Counted from the first letter of the stretch, positions 47,446 through 56,540 are shown. The stretch: DNA of 64,000 nt from Polymorphobacter_B sp038225475 (GCA_038225475.1 JBBRRA010000001.1:248001-312000), one strand, 5' to 3'. A program made the numbers and translations. Notes: generated by a model not told the origin, from the sequence alone.

Positions 47446-47476
47446 ACAGCATGCCGGGGGGGGCCAAATGTGACTG

Positions 47477-47998
47477 TTGATTACCCTGTTGCTGGCGGCC
47501 GCTGTGCCCGCCGCAGCCACCGAGACGACGGCGCCCAAGCCCAAGGCCGAAGCCGAGGAAGACGGCCCGAAGCTGCCCGCCGATCGCTATTTCAACCGCA
47601 CCGGATCGACTTGGGCCGACTATAAGACCGACTGGCAGGATTGCCGGATCATCGCCCGCGGATCGCAGGTGCCGGGACAGTCGACCTATATTTATGTGCC
47701 GGCGAGCTATTCGCCGATCGCCGCCGGGGTCGGTGCGGGGCTTGGCGCGGCGATCGCGGTCGCCATCATCGAGGGGCAGATGCGTCGTGCCAACCGCGCC
47801 ACCTGCCTGCTGATCCGCGGCTGGCGCGAAATGAAGCTCAGCCCTGCCGAGGTCGCGATGCTCGCCAAGCTGCCGGTGGCCGAACGCGACTCCCGGCTGG
47901 CCGAGGCGACCGGCAGCGCACAGCCGGCATTGGGCAGCGTCGTGCACGCATGGCACAACGACTATGCCGAATTGCAGATCGACGGAGCCGCACGATGA
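47477..47998 (+). CDS. Exported protein of unknown function
   Basis: 173 aa from a TTG; an in-frame stop at 47471 means the start lies between there and 47477. A short signal-like segment (ITLLLAAAVPAAATETT) is followed by an acidic Lys/Glu/Ala stretch, YFNRTGSTWADYKTDWQDCR, a glycine-rich hydrophobic segment AAGVGAGLGAAIAVAIIEGQ and NRATCLLIRGWREMKLS. This looks like the small surface or lipoprotein-like families of sphingomonads. It overlaps the next gene by 4 bp. Confidence 0.7.
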   Translation: MITLLLAAAVPAAATETTAPKPKAEAEEDGPKLPADRYFNRTGSTWADYKTDWQDCRIIARGSQVPGQSTYIYVPASYSPIAAGVGAGLGAAIAVAIIEGQMRRANRATCLLIRGWREMKLSPAEVAMLAKLPVAERDSRLAEATGSAQPALGSVVHAWHNDYAELQIDGAAR

Positions 47999-48702
47999 AG
48001 CGCCTGACTGCGCTGATCGCGCTCGTGCTTGCAGCCGCGCCGGCCGCCGGGCAATTGTCGGTCGAGAAGCGCGCTGACCTCGCGCTGCCGGTGACGCTTG
48101 GCCCCGATCAGGCGGCGGTGGTGTTCGCGTTCCGCCGCGACGCTGCCCAACTGGGTCAGGCGTCGATGGTGTCGTGGCTGCGCTACGACCTCGACAAGCG
48201 CACGCTCGAGACGCAGCCCAAGGATGCCAAAAAGCAGGGGCTGACCACCACCTACGCATTCGAGGTTCGCGACAAGGGGCGCAAGCTCGCGGTCGATTAT
48301 GCCGTCATGGTGGTGTCGGCGGGCAGCTATGTCCTTGGCGGCGCGACTGCCGATCCCAATACCGGGATCAGCGACATCTTCTGCTTCGGCGCGCCGGTGT
48401 TCACCGTCAAACCCGGCGAGGTCGCCTATGTCGGCGATTTCGTGCCGCACGGCATTACCAAGCAGGCGCTCGGCGAGACGCATAATGTGCTCGGTTATCG
48501 GAGCGACCTCGGCGCAGCGCGGGCGGCGCTTGCCGCGCGTCCCGAACTTGCGACCAAGCTGGCGGCGGCGACGCTGATGAACGGCGCAGTCTATCCGTGC
48601 TACGGCGGGCGCTTCTATGCCTATGCCATTCCCGGTGTCGAACCGCTGCCGCCGATGCTGCCGCCCCCGGCGTCACCAGCCCCGCCCGCCGCAATGCGAT
48701 GA
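47995..48702 (+). CDS. Exported protein of unknown function
   Basis: 235 aa with a signal peptide MKRLTALIALVLAAAPAAG. The body is beta-rich: AAVVFAFRRDAAQLGQASMV, YAVMVVSAGSYVLGGATAD, GAPVFTVKPGEVAYVGDFVP. The C-terminus is Pro/Ala-rich. Two Cys (CFG, YPCYG) could form a disulfide. The ATG overlaps the stop of the previous gene, and the two proteins are probably made together. I cannot assign a function. Confidence 0.75.
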   Translation: MKRLTALIALVLAAAPAAGQLSVEKRADLALPVTLGPDQAAVVFAFRRDAAQLGQASMVSWLRYDLDKRTLETQPKDAKKQGLTTTYAFEVRDKGRKLAVDYAVMVVSAGSYVLGGATADPNTGISDIFCFGAPVFTVKPGEVAYVGDFVPHGITKQALGETHNVLGYRSDLGAARAALAARPELATKLAAATLMNGAVYPCYGGRFYAYAIPGVEPLPPMLPPPASPAPPAAMR

Positions 48703-48765
48703 ACGGTTGCGCCGCAGCGCGCAGCGGAGGATAGAAGCTGCGTTCGTCATCCTTGGAGTAGCCTC

Positions 48766-49173
48766 ATGGCCGCGACCGTGCGTCCTCGTGTCCGCCCGCT
48801 TTCGCCGCACCTGTCGATCTGGAAATGGCGCGTGCACATGTTCGTGTCGATCCTGAACCGCGCGTGCGGTGTCGCGTTGGCGAGCGCCGGCGTGCTGCTG
48901 TTCCTGTGGTGGCTGGTGGCGGCAGCGACCGGCGCGGTGGCGTATGCGACCTTCCACGCGGTTGCGACCGGCTGGTTCGGCATGCTGGTCGGCTTTGGGC
49001 TGACGTGGGTGTTTTATCAGCACATGATGAACGGCATCCGCCATCTGGTGATGGATACCGGTACCGGCTTCGGCCTCGACACCAACCGGCGTTTCGCCAC
49101 TGCGACGCTGGTGATTTCGGTGCTGCTGACGCTCGGCACCTGGGCGGTCATCCTGTCGACCAAGGGAGCCTGA
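48766..49173 (+). CDS. sdhC: Succinate dehydrogenase cytochrome b556 subunit
   Basis: 135 aa with three membrane helices. RPLSPHLSIWKWRVHMFVSI, then LNRACGVALASAGVLLFLWW and HMMNGIRHLVMDTGTGFGL carry the SdhC pattern, with the likely haem-ligand His in NGIRHLVMD. It anchors the SDH complex in the inner membrane and takes part in quinone binding. First gene of sdhCDAB. Confidence 0.94.
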   Translation: MAATVRPRVRPLSPHLSIWKWRVHMFVSILNRACGVALASAGVLLFLWWLVAAATGAVAYATFHAVATGWFGMLVGFGLTWVFYQHMMNGIRHLVMDTGTGFGLDTNRRFATATLVISVLLTLGTWAVILSTKGA

Positions 49174-49174
49174 G

Positions 49175-49555
49175 ATGGGCAGCGGAACCGAAATCGGCCG
49201 CGTCCGCGGCCTTGGCGCGGCGAAATCGGGCGTCCAGCATTGGTGGCAGCAGCGCGTCACCGCGATCGGCAACCTGATCCTGGTGCTGTGGTTCATCGGC
49301 TCGCTGCTGCGGCTGCCGTCGCTCGATTATGTCGCGGTGGTGCTGTGGCTGCGGCAACCGGTCGCTGCGGTGCCGATGCTGCTGCTCATCGTCAGCGTCT
49401 TCTGGCATTTTCGGTTAGGGCTGCAGGTAATCATCGAAGATTATGTGCATGCCGAGGGCACCAAGCTGCTCGCGCTGCTGGTACTCAATTTTTACGCGCT
49501 AGCGGGTGCAGCTGCCGCTGTGTTCGCGGTGTTCAAGATCGCGTTGGGAGCCTGA
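49175..49555 (+). CDS. sdhD: Succinate dehydrogenase membrane anchor subunit
   Basis: 126 aa with three hydrophobic helices. It starts GRVRGLGAAKSGVQHWWQQR and VTAIGNLILVLWFIGSLL, and has FWHFRLGLQVIIEDYVHAEG, where His and Asp/Tyr are the usual haem and quinone residues. It lies two bases past sdhC and three before sdhA. Confidence 0.92.
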   Translation: MGSGTEIGRVRGLGAAKSGVQHWWQQRVTAIGNLILVLWFIGSLLRLPSLDYVAVVLWLRQPVAAVPMLLLIVSVFWHFRLGLQVIIEDYVHAEGTKLLALLVLNFYALAGAAAAVFAVFKIALGA

Positions 49556-49558
49556 CGG

Positions 49559-51346
49559 ATGGCCGAAGCCTATAAGATCATCGACCACACTTATGACGCG
49601 GTCGTCGTCGGCGCGGGGGGCTCGGGCTTGCGCGCCGCAATGGGCATCGCCGAAACCGGGCTCAAGGTCGCGTGCATCACCAAAGTGTTTCCGACGCGCA
49701 GCCATACGGTTGCGGCGCAGGGCGGCATCGCGGCATCGCTCGGCAACATGGGTCCAGACCATTGGCAGTGGCACATGTACGACACCGTCAAGGGCTCCGA
49801 CTGGCTCGGCGACCAGGATGCAATCGAATATCTGTGCCGCGAGGCCCCGGCGGCGGTTTACGAGCTCGAGCACTTCGGCGTGCCGTTCAGCCGCACCGAG
49901 GAAGGCAAGATCTATCAGCGCGCGTTCGGCGGCATGACGCAGGACATGGGCAACGGGCCGCCCGCGCAGCGCACCTGCGCCGCCGCCGACCGCACCGGCC
50001 ACGCCATGCTCCACGCGCTGTATCAACAGAGCCTGAAGCACGACACCGACTTCTATATCGAATATTTCGCCATCGACCTCATCATGGTGAACGGCGAATG
50101 CAAGGGCGTCATCGCGCTCAACATGGAAGACGGCAGCATCCACCGCTTCCGCAGCCATTCGGTCGTGCTCGCCACCGGCGGCTATGGCCGCTGCTATTTC
50201 TCGGCGACCAGCGCGCACACCTCGACCGGCGACGGCGGCGGCATGGCGATCCGCGCCGGCGTGCCGATGCAGGACATGGAATTCGTCCAGTTCCACCCGA
50301 CCGGCATCTACGGCGCGGGCGTGCTGATCACCGAAGGCGCACGCGGCGAAGGCGGCTACCTGACCAACAAGGACGGCGAGCGCTTCATGGAGCGTTATGC
50401 CCCGTCGGCGAAAGACCTTGCCTCGCGCGACGTCGTCAGCCGCTCGATGGCGATGGAAATCCGCGAAGGCCGCGGCGTCGGCGCGGAGGGCGACCACATC
50501 AACCTCCACCTCAACCACATCGACCCCGCCGTGCTTCACGAACGCCTGCCGGGCATTTCGGAAACCGCCAAGATCTTTGCGGGCGTCGATGTCACGCGCG
50601 AACCGATCCCGGTGACGCCGACGGTCCACTATAATATGGGCGGCATCCCGACGAACTATCACGGCGAAGTCGTCACCCTGCGCGACGGCAACCCCGACGC
50701 GGTCGTGCCCGGGCTGTTCGCCGTCGGCGAGGCGGCGTGCGTTTCGGTGCACGGCGCGAACCGGCTCGGCTCGAACAGCCTGATCGACCTCGTCGTGTTC
50801 GGGCGCGCCACGGCGCACCGCATCGGCAAGACGATCGCGCCGATGACCGCGCACGCGCCGCTGCCCAAGGACAGCGCCGATTTCGCGCTCGGGCGGCTGG
50901 ACGGCTACCGCCATTCGAAAGGCGGCTCGCCGACGGCCGCAGTACGGCTGGCGATGCAAAAGACGATGCAGGCGAACGCCGGGGTGTTCCGCACCAGCGA
51001 AGTCCTCGACGAGGGCGTCCGCAAGATCGACGCCGTCTATCAGCGCATGGCCGACATCGGCATCGCCGACCGTAGCATGATCTTCAACACCGACCTGATC
51101 GAAACGCTCGAGCTCGACAACATGATCGGCCAGGCCGTGCTGACGATGCACATGGCGCAATCGCGCCACGAAAGCCGCGGCGCGCACATGCACGAAGACT
51201 TCCCCAAGCGCGACGACGACGCATGGATGAAGCACAGCCTCGGCTGGTTCCGCGACGGCGGCGTCAAGCTCGAAACGCGCCCGGTGCACTCGTACACGCT
51301 GACCGAGGAAGTGGCGTATATCAAGCCGAAGGCGCGGGTGTATTAA
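49559..51346 (+). CDS. sdhA: Succinate dehydrogenase flavoprotein subunit
   Basis: 595 aa. The FAD motif is AVVVGAGGSGLRAAMGIAET, the covalent FAD His is in PTRSHTVAAQGGIAASLGN, and the active-site loop is FHPTGIYGAGVLITEGARGE. HYNMGGIPTN and GANRLGSNSLIDLVVFGR complete the family set. Length is normal. It oxidises succinate to fumarate and passes electrons to SdhB. Confidence 0.97.
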   Translation: MAEAYKIIDHTYDAVVVGAGGSGLRAAMGIAETGLKVACITKVFPTRSHTVAAQGGIAASLGNMGPDHWQWHMYDTVKGSDWLGDQDAIEYLCREAPAAVYELEHFGVPFSRTEEGKIYQRAFGGMTQDMGNGPPAQRTCAAADRTGHAMLHALYQQSLKHDTDFYIEYFAIDLIMVNGECKGVIALNMEDGSIHRFRSHSVVLATGGYGRCYFSATSAHTSTGDGGGMAIRAGVPMQDMEFVQFHPTGIYGAGVLITEGARGEGGYLTNKDGERFMERYAPSAKDLASRDVVSRSMAMEIREGRGVGAEGDHINLHLNHIDPAVLHERLPGISETAKIFAGVDVTREPIPVTPTVHYNMGGIPTNYHGEVVTLRDGNPDAVVPGLFAVGEAACVSVHGANRLGSNSLIDLVVFGRATAHRIGKTIAPMTAHAPLPKDSADFALGRLDGYRHSKGGSPTAAVRLAMQKTMQANAGVFRTSEVLDEGVRKIDAVYQRMADIGIADRSMIFNTDLIETLELDNMIGQAVLTMHMAQSRHESRGAHMHEDFPKRDDDAWMKHSLGWFRDGGVKLETRPVHSYTLTEEVAYIKPKARVY

Positions 51347-52132
51347 ATGGCTGAATTTGCTCTCCCCCTGAACTCGAAAATCAAGCCGACCGGCAAGCGC
51401 TTCGCCGCACCCGCCGGGGCGAAGCGGACGCGCGCGTTCAAAATCTATCGCTGGAACCCCGACGACGGGGCGAATCCGCGGTACGACACCTATGAGCTCG
51501 ATCTCGACGCGACCGGGCCGATGGTTCTCGACGCGCTGATCAAGATCAAGGGCGAGGTCGATCCGACGCTGACGTTCCGCCGGTCGTGCCGCGAGGGGAT
51601 CTGCGGGTCGTGCTCGATGAACATCGACGGCACCAATGCGCTCGCCTGCACCACCGCGATCGAGGATGTAAAGGGCGAAATCCGCATCACGCCGCTGCCG
51701 CACATGGATGTGGTCAAGGATTTGGTCCCCGATTTCAAGCACTTCTATGCGCAATATGCGTCGATCAAGCCGTGGCTGCAGACCGTCACCCCCGCGCCCG
51801 CCGATTCGGAGCGGATTCAGTCGGTCGAGGACCGGTCGAAGATCGACGGGCTGTACGAGTGCATCCTGTGCGCCTGCTGCTCGACGGCGTGCCCGAGCTA
51901 TTGGTGGAACAGCGACAAGTTCCTTGGCCCCGCGATCCTGTTGCAGGCGTACCGCTGGCTGGTCGACAGCCGCGACGAGATGACCGGCGAACGGCTCGAC
52001 GCGCTCGAAGACCCGTTCCGGCTGTACCGCTGCCACACGATCATGAACTGTTCGAACGTCTGCCCAAAGGGGCTCAATCCGGCGCTGGCGATCGCCGGGA
52101 TCAAGAAGATGATGGTGGAGCGCGCCGTCTGA
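51347..52132 (+). CDS. sdhB: Succinate dehydrogenase iron-sulfur subunit
   Basis: 261 aa. The 2Fe-2S cluster is in SCREGICGSCSMNIDGTNAL with the fourth Cys in ACTTAIED. The 4Fe-4S and 3Fe-4S clusters are in CILCACCSTACPSYWW and CHTIMNCSNVCPKGLNP. All cluster Cys are present. The ATG follows the sdhA stop directly. Small hairpins follow the gene. Confidence 0.97.
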   Translation: MAEFALPLNSKIKPTGKRFAAPAGAKRTRAFKIYRWNPDDGANPRYDTYELDLDATGPMVLDALIKIKGEVDPTLTFRRSCREGICGSCSMNIDGTNALACTTAIEDVKGEIRITPLPHMDVVKDLVPDFKHFYAQYASIKPWLQTVTPAPADSERIQSVEDRSKIDGLYECILCACCSTACPSYWWNSDKFLGPAILLQAYRWLVDSRDEMTGERLDALEDPFRLYRCHTIMNCSNVCPKGLNPALAIAGIKKMMVERAV

Positions 52133-52150
52133 CGGCTGGGCATAGCGCAG

Positions 52151-52168
52151 CGAACGCACTTGCGTTCG
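52151..52168 (+). terminator. Hairpin after sdhB
   Basis: Inverted repeat CGAACGCA / TGCGTTCG with two bases between; more realistically a 6-bp stem with a 6-base loop. The rest of the 138-bp gap to the convergent depolymerase gene is GC-rich with further small hairpins and no reading frame I can support. Confidence 0.45.
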
Positions 52169-52270
52169 TCAGCTAGACACAGACTCGTCAGGCGGCCGGC
52201 CGGCGGGCGCAAAGCCGCCCGACCGACGGCGCGGCTTTGCCGCGACGCCCCCGCCCCGCCCGCTCGCGGC

Positions 52271-53329
52271 CTACCGCATCAACCCCGCCGCCTTCAGCGC
52301 GGCATTGATCACCCCCCCGACATCAAATCCAGCGGGCGCGGCGCGAACCGGCTCGGTAGCCCGCGGCCGCAGCGGCGTGACTTTCGCTGCCGCATCGACA
52401 ATCCCCCAGAATGCGCATGCGGCCCCCGACGAGTCGACGCCGACATCGAGCATGAACGGCGCGGCATGCGCGCCCTCGCGCCCGGCTGCGATCGGCGTGC
52501 CGTGCCCCATGCCGTCAATGCGGTGGAGTTCGACCTGGACGACGCCGCTGGCGCTGCGCCAGCGGCGGACCGAGTCGCGCGCCGATCCCGAAACGACCGC
52601 TTTCGACGGCTCGAGGCCGTGAACATCGCACCATTGCGCCGCGACCGCGTCGCCGTTGGCCGGACTGACGGTCGCATCGGCAGTGCCGTGCCAGATGGCA
52701 ACGCGCGGCCAAGGCCCGGTGAAGGTCGACGCGGCGCGCACCCGGTCGCCGAGCGCATGGCCGTCGCGTTCCGATGGCGTCCGCATGGCACCGAGTGCTG
52801 CCCCGACCGAATCGGCGCTGCCGAACGGCAAGCCGGCACAGATCGCGCCGCCGGCAAACACATCGGGATAGGTGGCGAGCAGCGTCGTCGCCATCGCCCC
52901 GCCCGCGGACAGCCCGGTCACGAACACCCGCGCCGGATCGAGATCATGGTCGCGCACCATGTCGGCGACTGCCGCGGCAATCGACGCGACCTCGCCCGAT
53001 CCGCGCGCGGTGTCGCCGGGCTCGAACCAGTTGAAGCAGCCGTTGGCGTTGTTCGACCTGACCTGCTCGGGATACAGCAACGCAAAACCATGCTTGTCGG
53101 CCAGCGTCGACCAGCCCGAGGCGTCGTCGTAACCGCCCGCCGTCTGCGTGCAGCCGTGGAGTACGACCACCAGCGGCGCGCGCGGGGGCAATGCTTCGGG
53201 CACAAAGGCCAGCATCGGCAATTTACCGGGGTTCGACCCTGCCTCCGGGCGCGCTGAAAGCCGCGAATTGGCCGCGCTCGCCGGTAAAACGCCGTCGGTC
53301 ATCGACGCAAAGGACTTGAACCGGGGCAT
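52271..53329 (-). CDS. PHB depolymerase family esterase
   Basis: 352 aa. It has the alpha/beta-hydrolase core PLVVVLHGCTQTAGGYDDAS, catalytic Ser141 in VTGLSAGGAM, Asp near 217 in HGTADATVSP and His near 275 in IDGMGHGTP, the set seen in PHB depolymerases and feruloyl-esterase-like relatives. YPEQVRSNNANGCFNWFEPG is typical. There is no clear signal peptide, so an intracellular PhaZ-like role is likely. GGAGAG precedes the ATG, and a PhaR-type palindrome lies just upstream. Confidence 0.87.
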   Translation of the reverse strand: MPRFKSFASMTDGVLPASAANSRLSARPEAGSNPGKLPMLAFVPEALPPRAPLVVVLHGCTQTAGGYDDASGWSTLADKHGFALLYPEQVRSNNANGCFNWFEPGDTARGSGEVASIAAAVADMVRDHDLDPARVFVTGLSAGGAMATTLLATYPDVFAGGAICAGLPFGSADSVGAALGAMRTPSERDGHALGDRVRAASTFTGPWPRVAIWHGTADATVSPANGDAVAAQWCDVHGLEPSKAVVSGSARDSVRRWRSASGVVQVELHRIDGMGHGTPIAAGREGAHAAPFMLDVGVDSSGAACAFWGIVDAAAKVTPLRPRATEPVRAAPAGFDVGGVINAALKAAGLMR

Positions 53330-53342
53330 CGCCGCTCTCCAT

Positions 53343-53361
53343 TATGCTGCATTGCAGCATA
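53343..53361. promoter_or_regulatory. PhaR-type palindrome before the PHB depolymerase gene
   Basis: Perfect inverted repeat TATGCTGC / GCAGCATA with ATT between, containing CTGC-N3-GCAG. That is the recognition pattern I recall for PhaR, the repressor of PHB granule genes in alphaproteobacteria. It starts 14 bases upstream of the depolymerase ATG. Confidence 0.6.
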
Positions 53362-53403
53362 GATGACGCGTCACGAGAGCGATAGTTGCGTTCGTCGCAA
53401 TTT

Positions 53404-53622
53404 TTATGCGGCGAGCGCGGCCCCGTCGTGGAGACGATGCGTCACGGCATATTGGCTGTCGCGCAGCGGCAGCACAGTGGCGCACATCGCGCATTCGGCG
53501 AGCAAACGCCCGACAAACCAGTTGCTGTGACCGCAGCCGGGGCAGCAGTTATCACGGCCGGGCCGATAGTGCAGAACAAATGCGCGCATCACGGTAGGCT
53601 GGAGTTCGCCATGGGTGCTCAT
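53404..53622 (-). CDS. Small zinc-ribbon protein
   Basis: 72 aa. Two Cys pairs, NCCPGCGHSNW and LLAECAMCATVLPL, about 16 residues apart, form a zinc-ribbon. MRAFVLHYRPGRD at the start is a pattern I recall from short sphingomonad proteins of unknown role. GGGAG lies seven bases before the ATG. Same strand as the depolymerase gene and divergent from the patatin operon. Confidence 0.7.
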   Translation of the reverse strand: MSTHGELQPTVMRAFVLHYRPGRDNCCPGCGHSNWFVGRLLAECAMCATVLPLRDSQYAVTHRLHDGAALAA

Positions 53623-53820
53623 AAATCCGCTCCCAAACTGCCGGAGCACAATAGCCCGGAACGGCAGATACGAAGGATAGACCGTTAGGGTTCCGCGACG
53701 AAGCGTTTTTTGACCCGCTTTGGCCGCGAATCTTCACTCGGCTGACGATAGTTGCTGGTTCGCCACGCGACGTTTTGCTACTGCACCGCACAACGACCGC
53801 GAGCGACAGGACCACGGCCC

Positions 53821-54987
53821 ATGCCAACCGTCACCACGCGCCCCCCGACCAAGCTGCCGTTCGAATGCGTCGCGTTGTTACTGCAAGGCGGCGGTGCGCT
53901 CGGGTCGTATCAGGCGGGCGTGTACCAGGGGCTGCACGAGGCGGGCATCGAGCCGACGTGGATTGCGGGCATCTCGATCGGCGCGATCAACAGCGCGATC
54001 ATCGCCGGCAACGCGCCGAACGACCGGCTCGACCGATTGCAGGCATTCTGGAACATGGTCAGCGACGCGGGCGATCGCGGCTGGACCGATATGTGGGCTG
54101 GGCTGTGGCAGGGCGACCAGGCCCGCGGCTATGCCAATCAGTTCGCCGCCACGCGCGCGATGTTGAGCGGCGTGCCGGGGTTTTACGACCCGCGCTTCCC
54201 GCCGCCGAACCTGCTGCCGAGCGGTGCCGCGGGCGCGACGAGCTGGTACGATACCACCAAACTGCGCGGCACGCTCGAACGGCTGGTCGATTTTGACCGG
54301 ATCAACGCCAAGGCGGTGCGGTTCAGCGTCGGCGCGGTCAACGTCCGCACCGGCAACTTCGCTTATTTCGACACCGAGAAAGACCAAATCTGCGCCGCGC
54401 ACGTCATGGCGAGCGGCGCGCTGCCGCCGGCGTTCGATGCGGTCGAAGTCGACGGCGAATTTTATTGGGACGGCGGGCTGGTGTCGAACACGCCGCTCGA
54501 CTGGGTCATCAATTCGCATCCGTTGCTCGATACGCTGGCGTTCCAGGTCGATCTGTGGAGCGCCAGCGGCAAGCTGCCGCGCGATCTGGCCGCCGTCGCG
54601 GTGCGCATGAAAGAAGTCCAGTTCAGCAGCCGGACGCGCGCCTCGACCGATGCGTTCCGCAAGGCGCAGGCGCTGCGCGGCGCGTTCAACGCGCTGCTCA
54701 AGCATCTGCCGCCCGAATTGCTCGACCGGCCCGAGGTCAAGCTGCTGACCGAGGCCGCCGACCCGGGCTTCTATTCGATCGCGCAGCTGGTTTATCACTC
54801 GCCGACCTATGAGGGCGAATCGAAGGACTATGAATTCAGCCGCGCGACCATGCTAGACCATTGGGCAGCGGGGCTCGCCGACATTCGCCGCACGCTCGAA
54901 CACCCGCAGGTGCTCGAGCGCCCGAAGTTCAGCCACGCGGTCGACGTGTACGACTTTTCGGCGCGCGAACATCCGCCGACGCATTGA
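53821..54987 (+). CDS. Patatin-like phospholipase
   Basis: 388 aa. The oxyanion Gly-rich loop is LLLQGGGALGSYQAGVYQGL, the nucleophile Ser52 is in AGISIGAINSAI, and the catalytic Asp is in YWDGGLVSNTPLDW. A DUF3734-type C-terminal part (SRATMLDHWAAGLADIRRTL) follows, the type often encoded with 3-hydroxybutyrate dehydrogenase in PHB-producing proteobacteria. It heads the operon with adc and bdhA and may act at the PHB granule surface. Confidence 0.9.
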   Translation: MPTVTTRPPTKLPFECVALLLQGGGALGSYQAGVYQGLHEAGIEPTWIAGISIGAINSAIIAGNAPNDRLDRLQAFWNMVSDAGDRGWTDMWAGLWQGDQARGYANQFAATRAMLSGVPGFYDPRFPPPNLLPSGAAGATSWYDTTKLRGTLERLVDFDRINAKAVRFSVGAVNVRTGNFAYFDTEKDQICAAHVMASGALPPAFDAVEVDGEFYWDGGLVSNTPLDWVINSHPLLDTLAFQVDLWSASGKLPRDLAAVAVRMKEVQFSSRTRASTDAFRKAQALRGAFNALLKHLPPELLDRPEVKLLTEAADPGFYSIAQLVYHSPTYEGESKDYEFSRATMLDHWAAGLADIRRTLEHPQVLERPKFSHAVDVYDFSAREHPPTH

Positions 54988-55009
54988 CCACGACTGACGG
55001 AGCCCCGCC

Positions 55010-55753
55010 ATGAAGATCGACGATGTCCGCGCCAACGCCTTTGCGATGCCGCTTACTAGCCCGGCATTTCCGCGCGGGCCGTACCGATTTTACAACCGCG
55101 AATATCTGATCATCACCTATCGCACCGACCCCGAAAAGCTGCGCGCGCTAGTTCCCGAGCCGCTGCAGATCGCCGAACCGGTGGTCAAATATGAATTCGT
55201 CCGCATGCCCGATTCGACCGGGTTTGGCGACTATACCGAAAGCGGTCAGGTGATCCCGGTGACGTTCGAGGGGCGGCGCGGCGGCTATACGCACTGCATG
55301 TATCTGAACGACCATCCGCCGATCGCCGGCGGGCGCGAGCTGTGGGGGTTTCCAAAGGAGCTTGCGAGCCCGTCGCTGCGCGCCGAAACCGATACGCTGG
55401 TCGGCACGCTCGACTATGGCCCGGTGCGGATCGCCACCGCGACGATGGGGTACAAGCATCACATCGCCGACCACGCCGCGGTGCTGGCGTCGATGCAGGC
55501 CCCCAACTTCCTGCTCAAGATCATCCCGCATGTCGACGGCACCGCGCGCATCTGCGAGCTGGTCGAATATGAGCTGACCGACATCGACCTGAAGGGCGCG
55601 TGGACCGGCCCGGCCGCGCTGTCGCTGTTTCCGCATGCGCTCGCACCGATCGCCGAACTGCCGGTGCTTGAGGTGCTGAGCGCATCGCATATCGTCGCCG
55701 ACCTGACCCTCGGGCTCGGCAAGGTGGTTTTCGATTACCTCGCAAAGGATTAA
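55010..55753 (+). CDS. adc: Acetoacetate decarboxylase
   Basis: 247 aa. The Schiff-base Lys116 is in ELWGFPKELASPSLR, with the preceding ITYRTDPEKLRALVPEPLQI and the Glu in YTESGQVIPV at normal places. It turns acetoacetate into acetone and CO2. It sits between the patatin and 3-hydroxybutyrate dehydrogenase genes, so it would draw on the acetoacetate made from 3-hydroxybutyrate. It is separated by 22 and 4 bp from its neighbours. Confidence 0.93.
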   Translation: MKIDDVRANAFAMPLTSPAFPRGPYRFYNREYLIITYRTDPEKLRALVPEPLQIAEPVVKYEFVRMPDSTGFGDYTESGQVIPVTFEGRRGGYTHCMYLNDHPPIAGGRELWGFPKELASPSLRAETDTLVGTLDYGPVRIATATMGYKHHIADHAAVLASMQAPNFLLKIIPHVDGTARICELVEYELTDIDLKGAWTGPAALSLFPHALAPIAELPVLEVLSASHIVADLTLGLGKVVFDYLAKD

Positions 55754-55757
55754 GTCC

Positions 55758-56540
55758 ATGAACCTGCAAGACAAGGTCGCCGTCATCACCGGAGCCGCCA
55801 GCGGCATCGGCAAGGACATCGCCAAGGTGTTCCTCGAAAACGGCGCGAAAGTAGTCATCGCCGACTTGAACATGGAAGCCGCGCAGGCGACCGCGACCGA
55901 ATTCGATCCGTCGGGCGCGCGCACGATGGCAGTCGCGATGGACGTCACCGACGAAGCGCAGGTCGATGCCGGGATCGCTGCGGTCGCGGCCAAATTCGGC
56001 GGCGTCGACGTGCTGGTGTCGAACGCAGGCATCCAGATCGTCGCGCCACTCGACGAGTTCAAATTCGCCGACTGGAAGAAACTGCTGGCGATCCACCTCG
56101 ACGGCGCATTCCTGACCACGCGCGCCTGCCTCAAGCTGATGTATGCCGGCGGCAAGGGCGGCAGCATCATCTATATGGGATCGGTGCATTCGAAGGAGGC
56201 CTCGGCGCTCAAGGGCCCGTATGTCACCGCCAAGCACGGCCTGATCGGGCTGGCGAAGGTGGTCGCCAAGGAAGGCGCGAAGCACGGCGTCCGCGCCAAT
56301 GTCATCTGCCCGGGCTTTGTCCGCACGCCGCTCGTCGAAAAGCAGATTCCCGAACAGGCAAAGGCGCTCGGCATTTCGGAGGCCGATGTCATCAAGACCG
56401 TCATGCTCAAGGAAACCGTCGACGGCGAGTTCACCACTGTCGACGACGTGGCGCAGACGGCGGTGTTCCTCGCGGGGTTCCCGTCGAACGCGCTGACCGG
56501 TCAATCGATCGTCGTCAGCCACGGCTGGTTCATGCAATAG
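55758..56540 (+). CDS. bdhA: 3-hydroxybutyrate dehydrogenase
   Basis: 260 aa, SDR fold. TGAASGIGKDIAKVF binds NAD, the catalytic Ser is in MGSVHSKEASALKGPYVTAK and the Tyr-x3-Lys is YVTAK. The stretch HSKEASALKGPYVTAKHGLI and PGFVRTPLVEKQIPEQAKAL are characteristic of bacterial HBDH. It oxidises 3-hydroxybutyrate released from PHB to acetoacetate. A terminator-like hairpin follows. Confidence 0.93.
   Translation: MNLQDKVAVITGAASGIGKDIAKVFLENGAKVVIADLNMEAAQATATEFDPSGARTMAVAMDVTDEAQVDAGIAAVAAKFGGVDVLVSNAGIQIVAPLDEFKFADWKKLLAIHLDGAFLTTRACLKLMYAGGKGGSIIYMGSVHSKEASALKGPYVTAKHGLIGLAKVVAKEGAKHGVRANVICPGFVRTPLVEKQIPEQAKALGISEADVIKTVMLKETVDGEFTTVDDVAQTAVFLAGFPSNALTGQSIVVSHGWFMQ

Noticed and set aside
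47451..47476. A frameshift in the G8 run joining an upstream ATG to the exported protein
   Set aside because: The frame of the protein has a TGA at 47471, so no shift at the G-run can reach it.
49499..52159. An 886-aa open frame on the minus strand across sdhA and sdhB
   Set aside because: It is antisense to two well-supported genes, rich in Arg/Ala/His as expected for the complement of high-GC codons, and has no domain pattern.
53341..53346. CATAAT as a -10 box for the depolymerase gene
   Set aside because: A start from it would fall inside the ribosome binding site, and no -35 lies at a proper distance.
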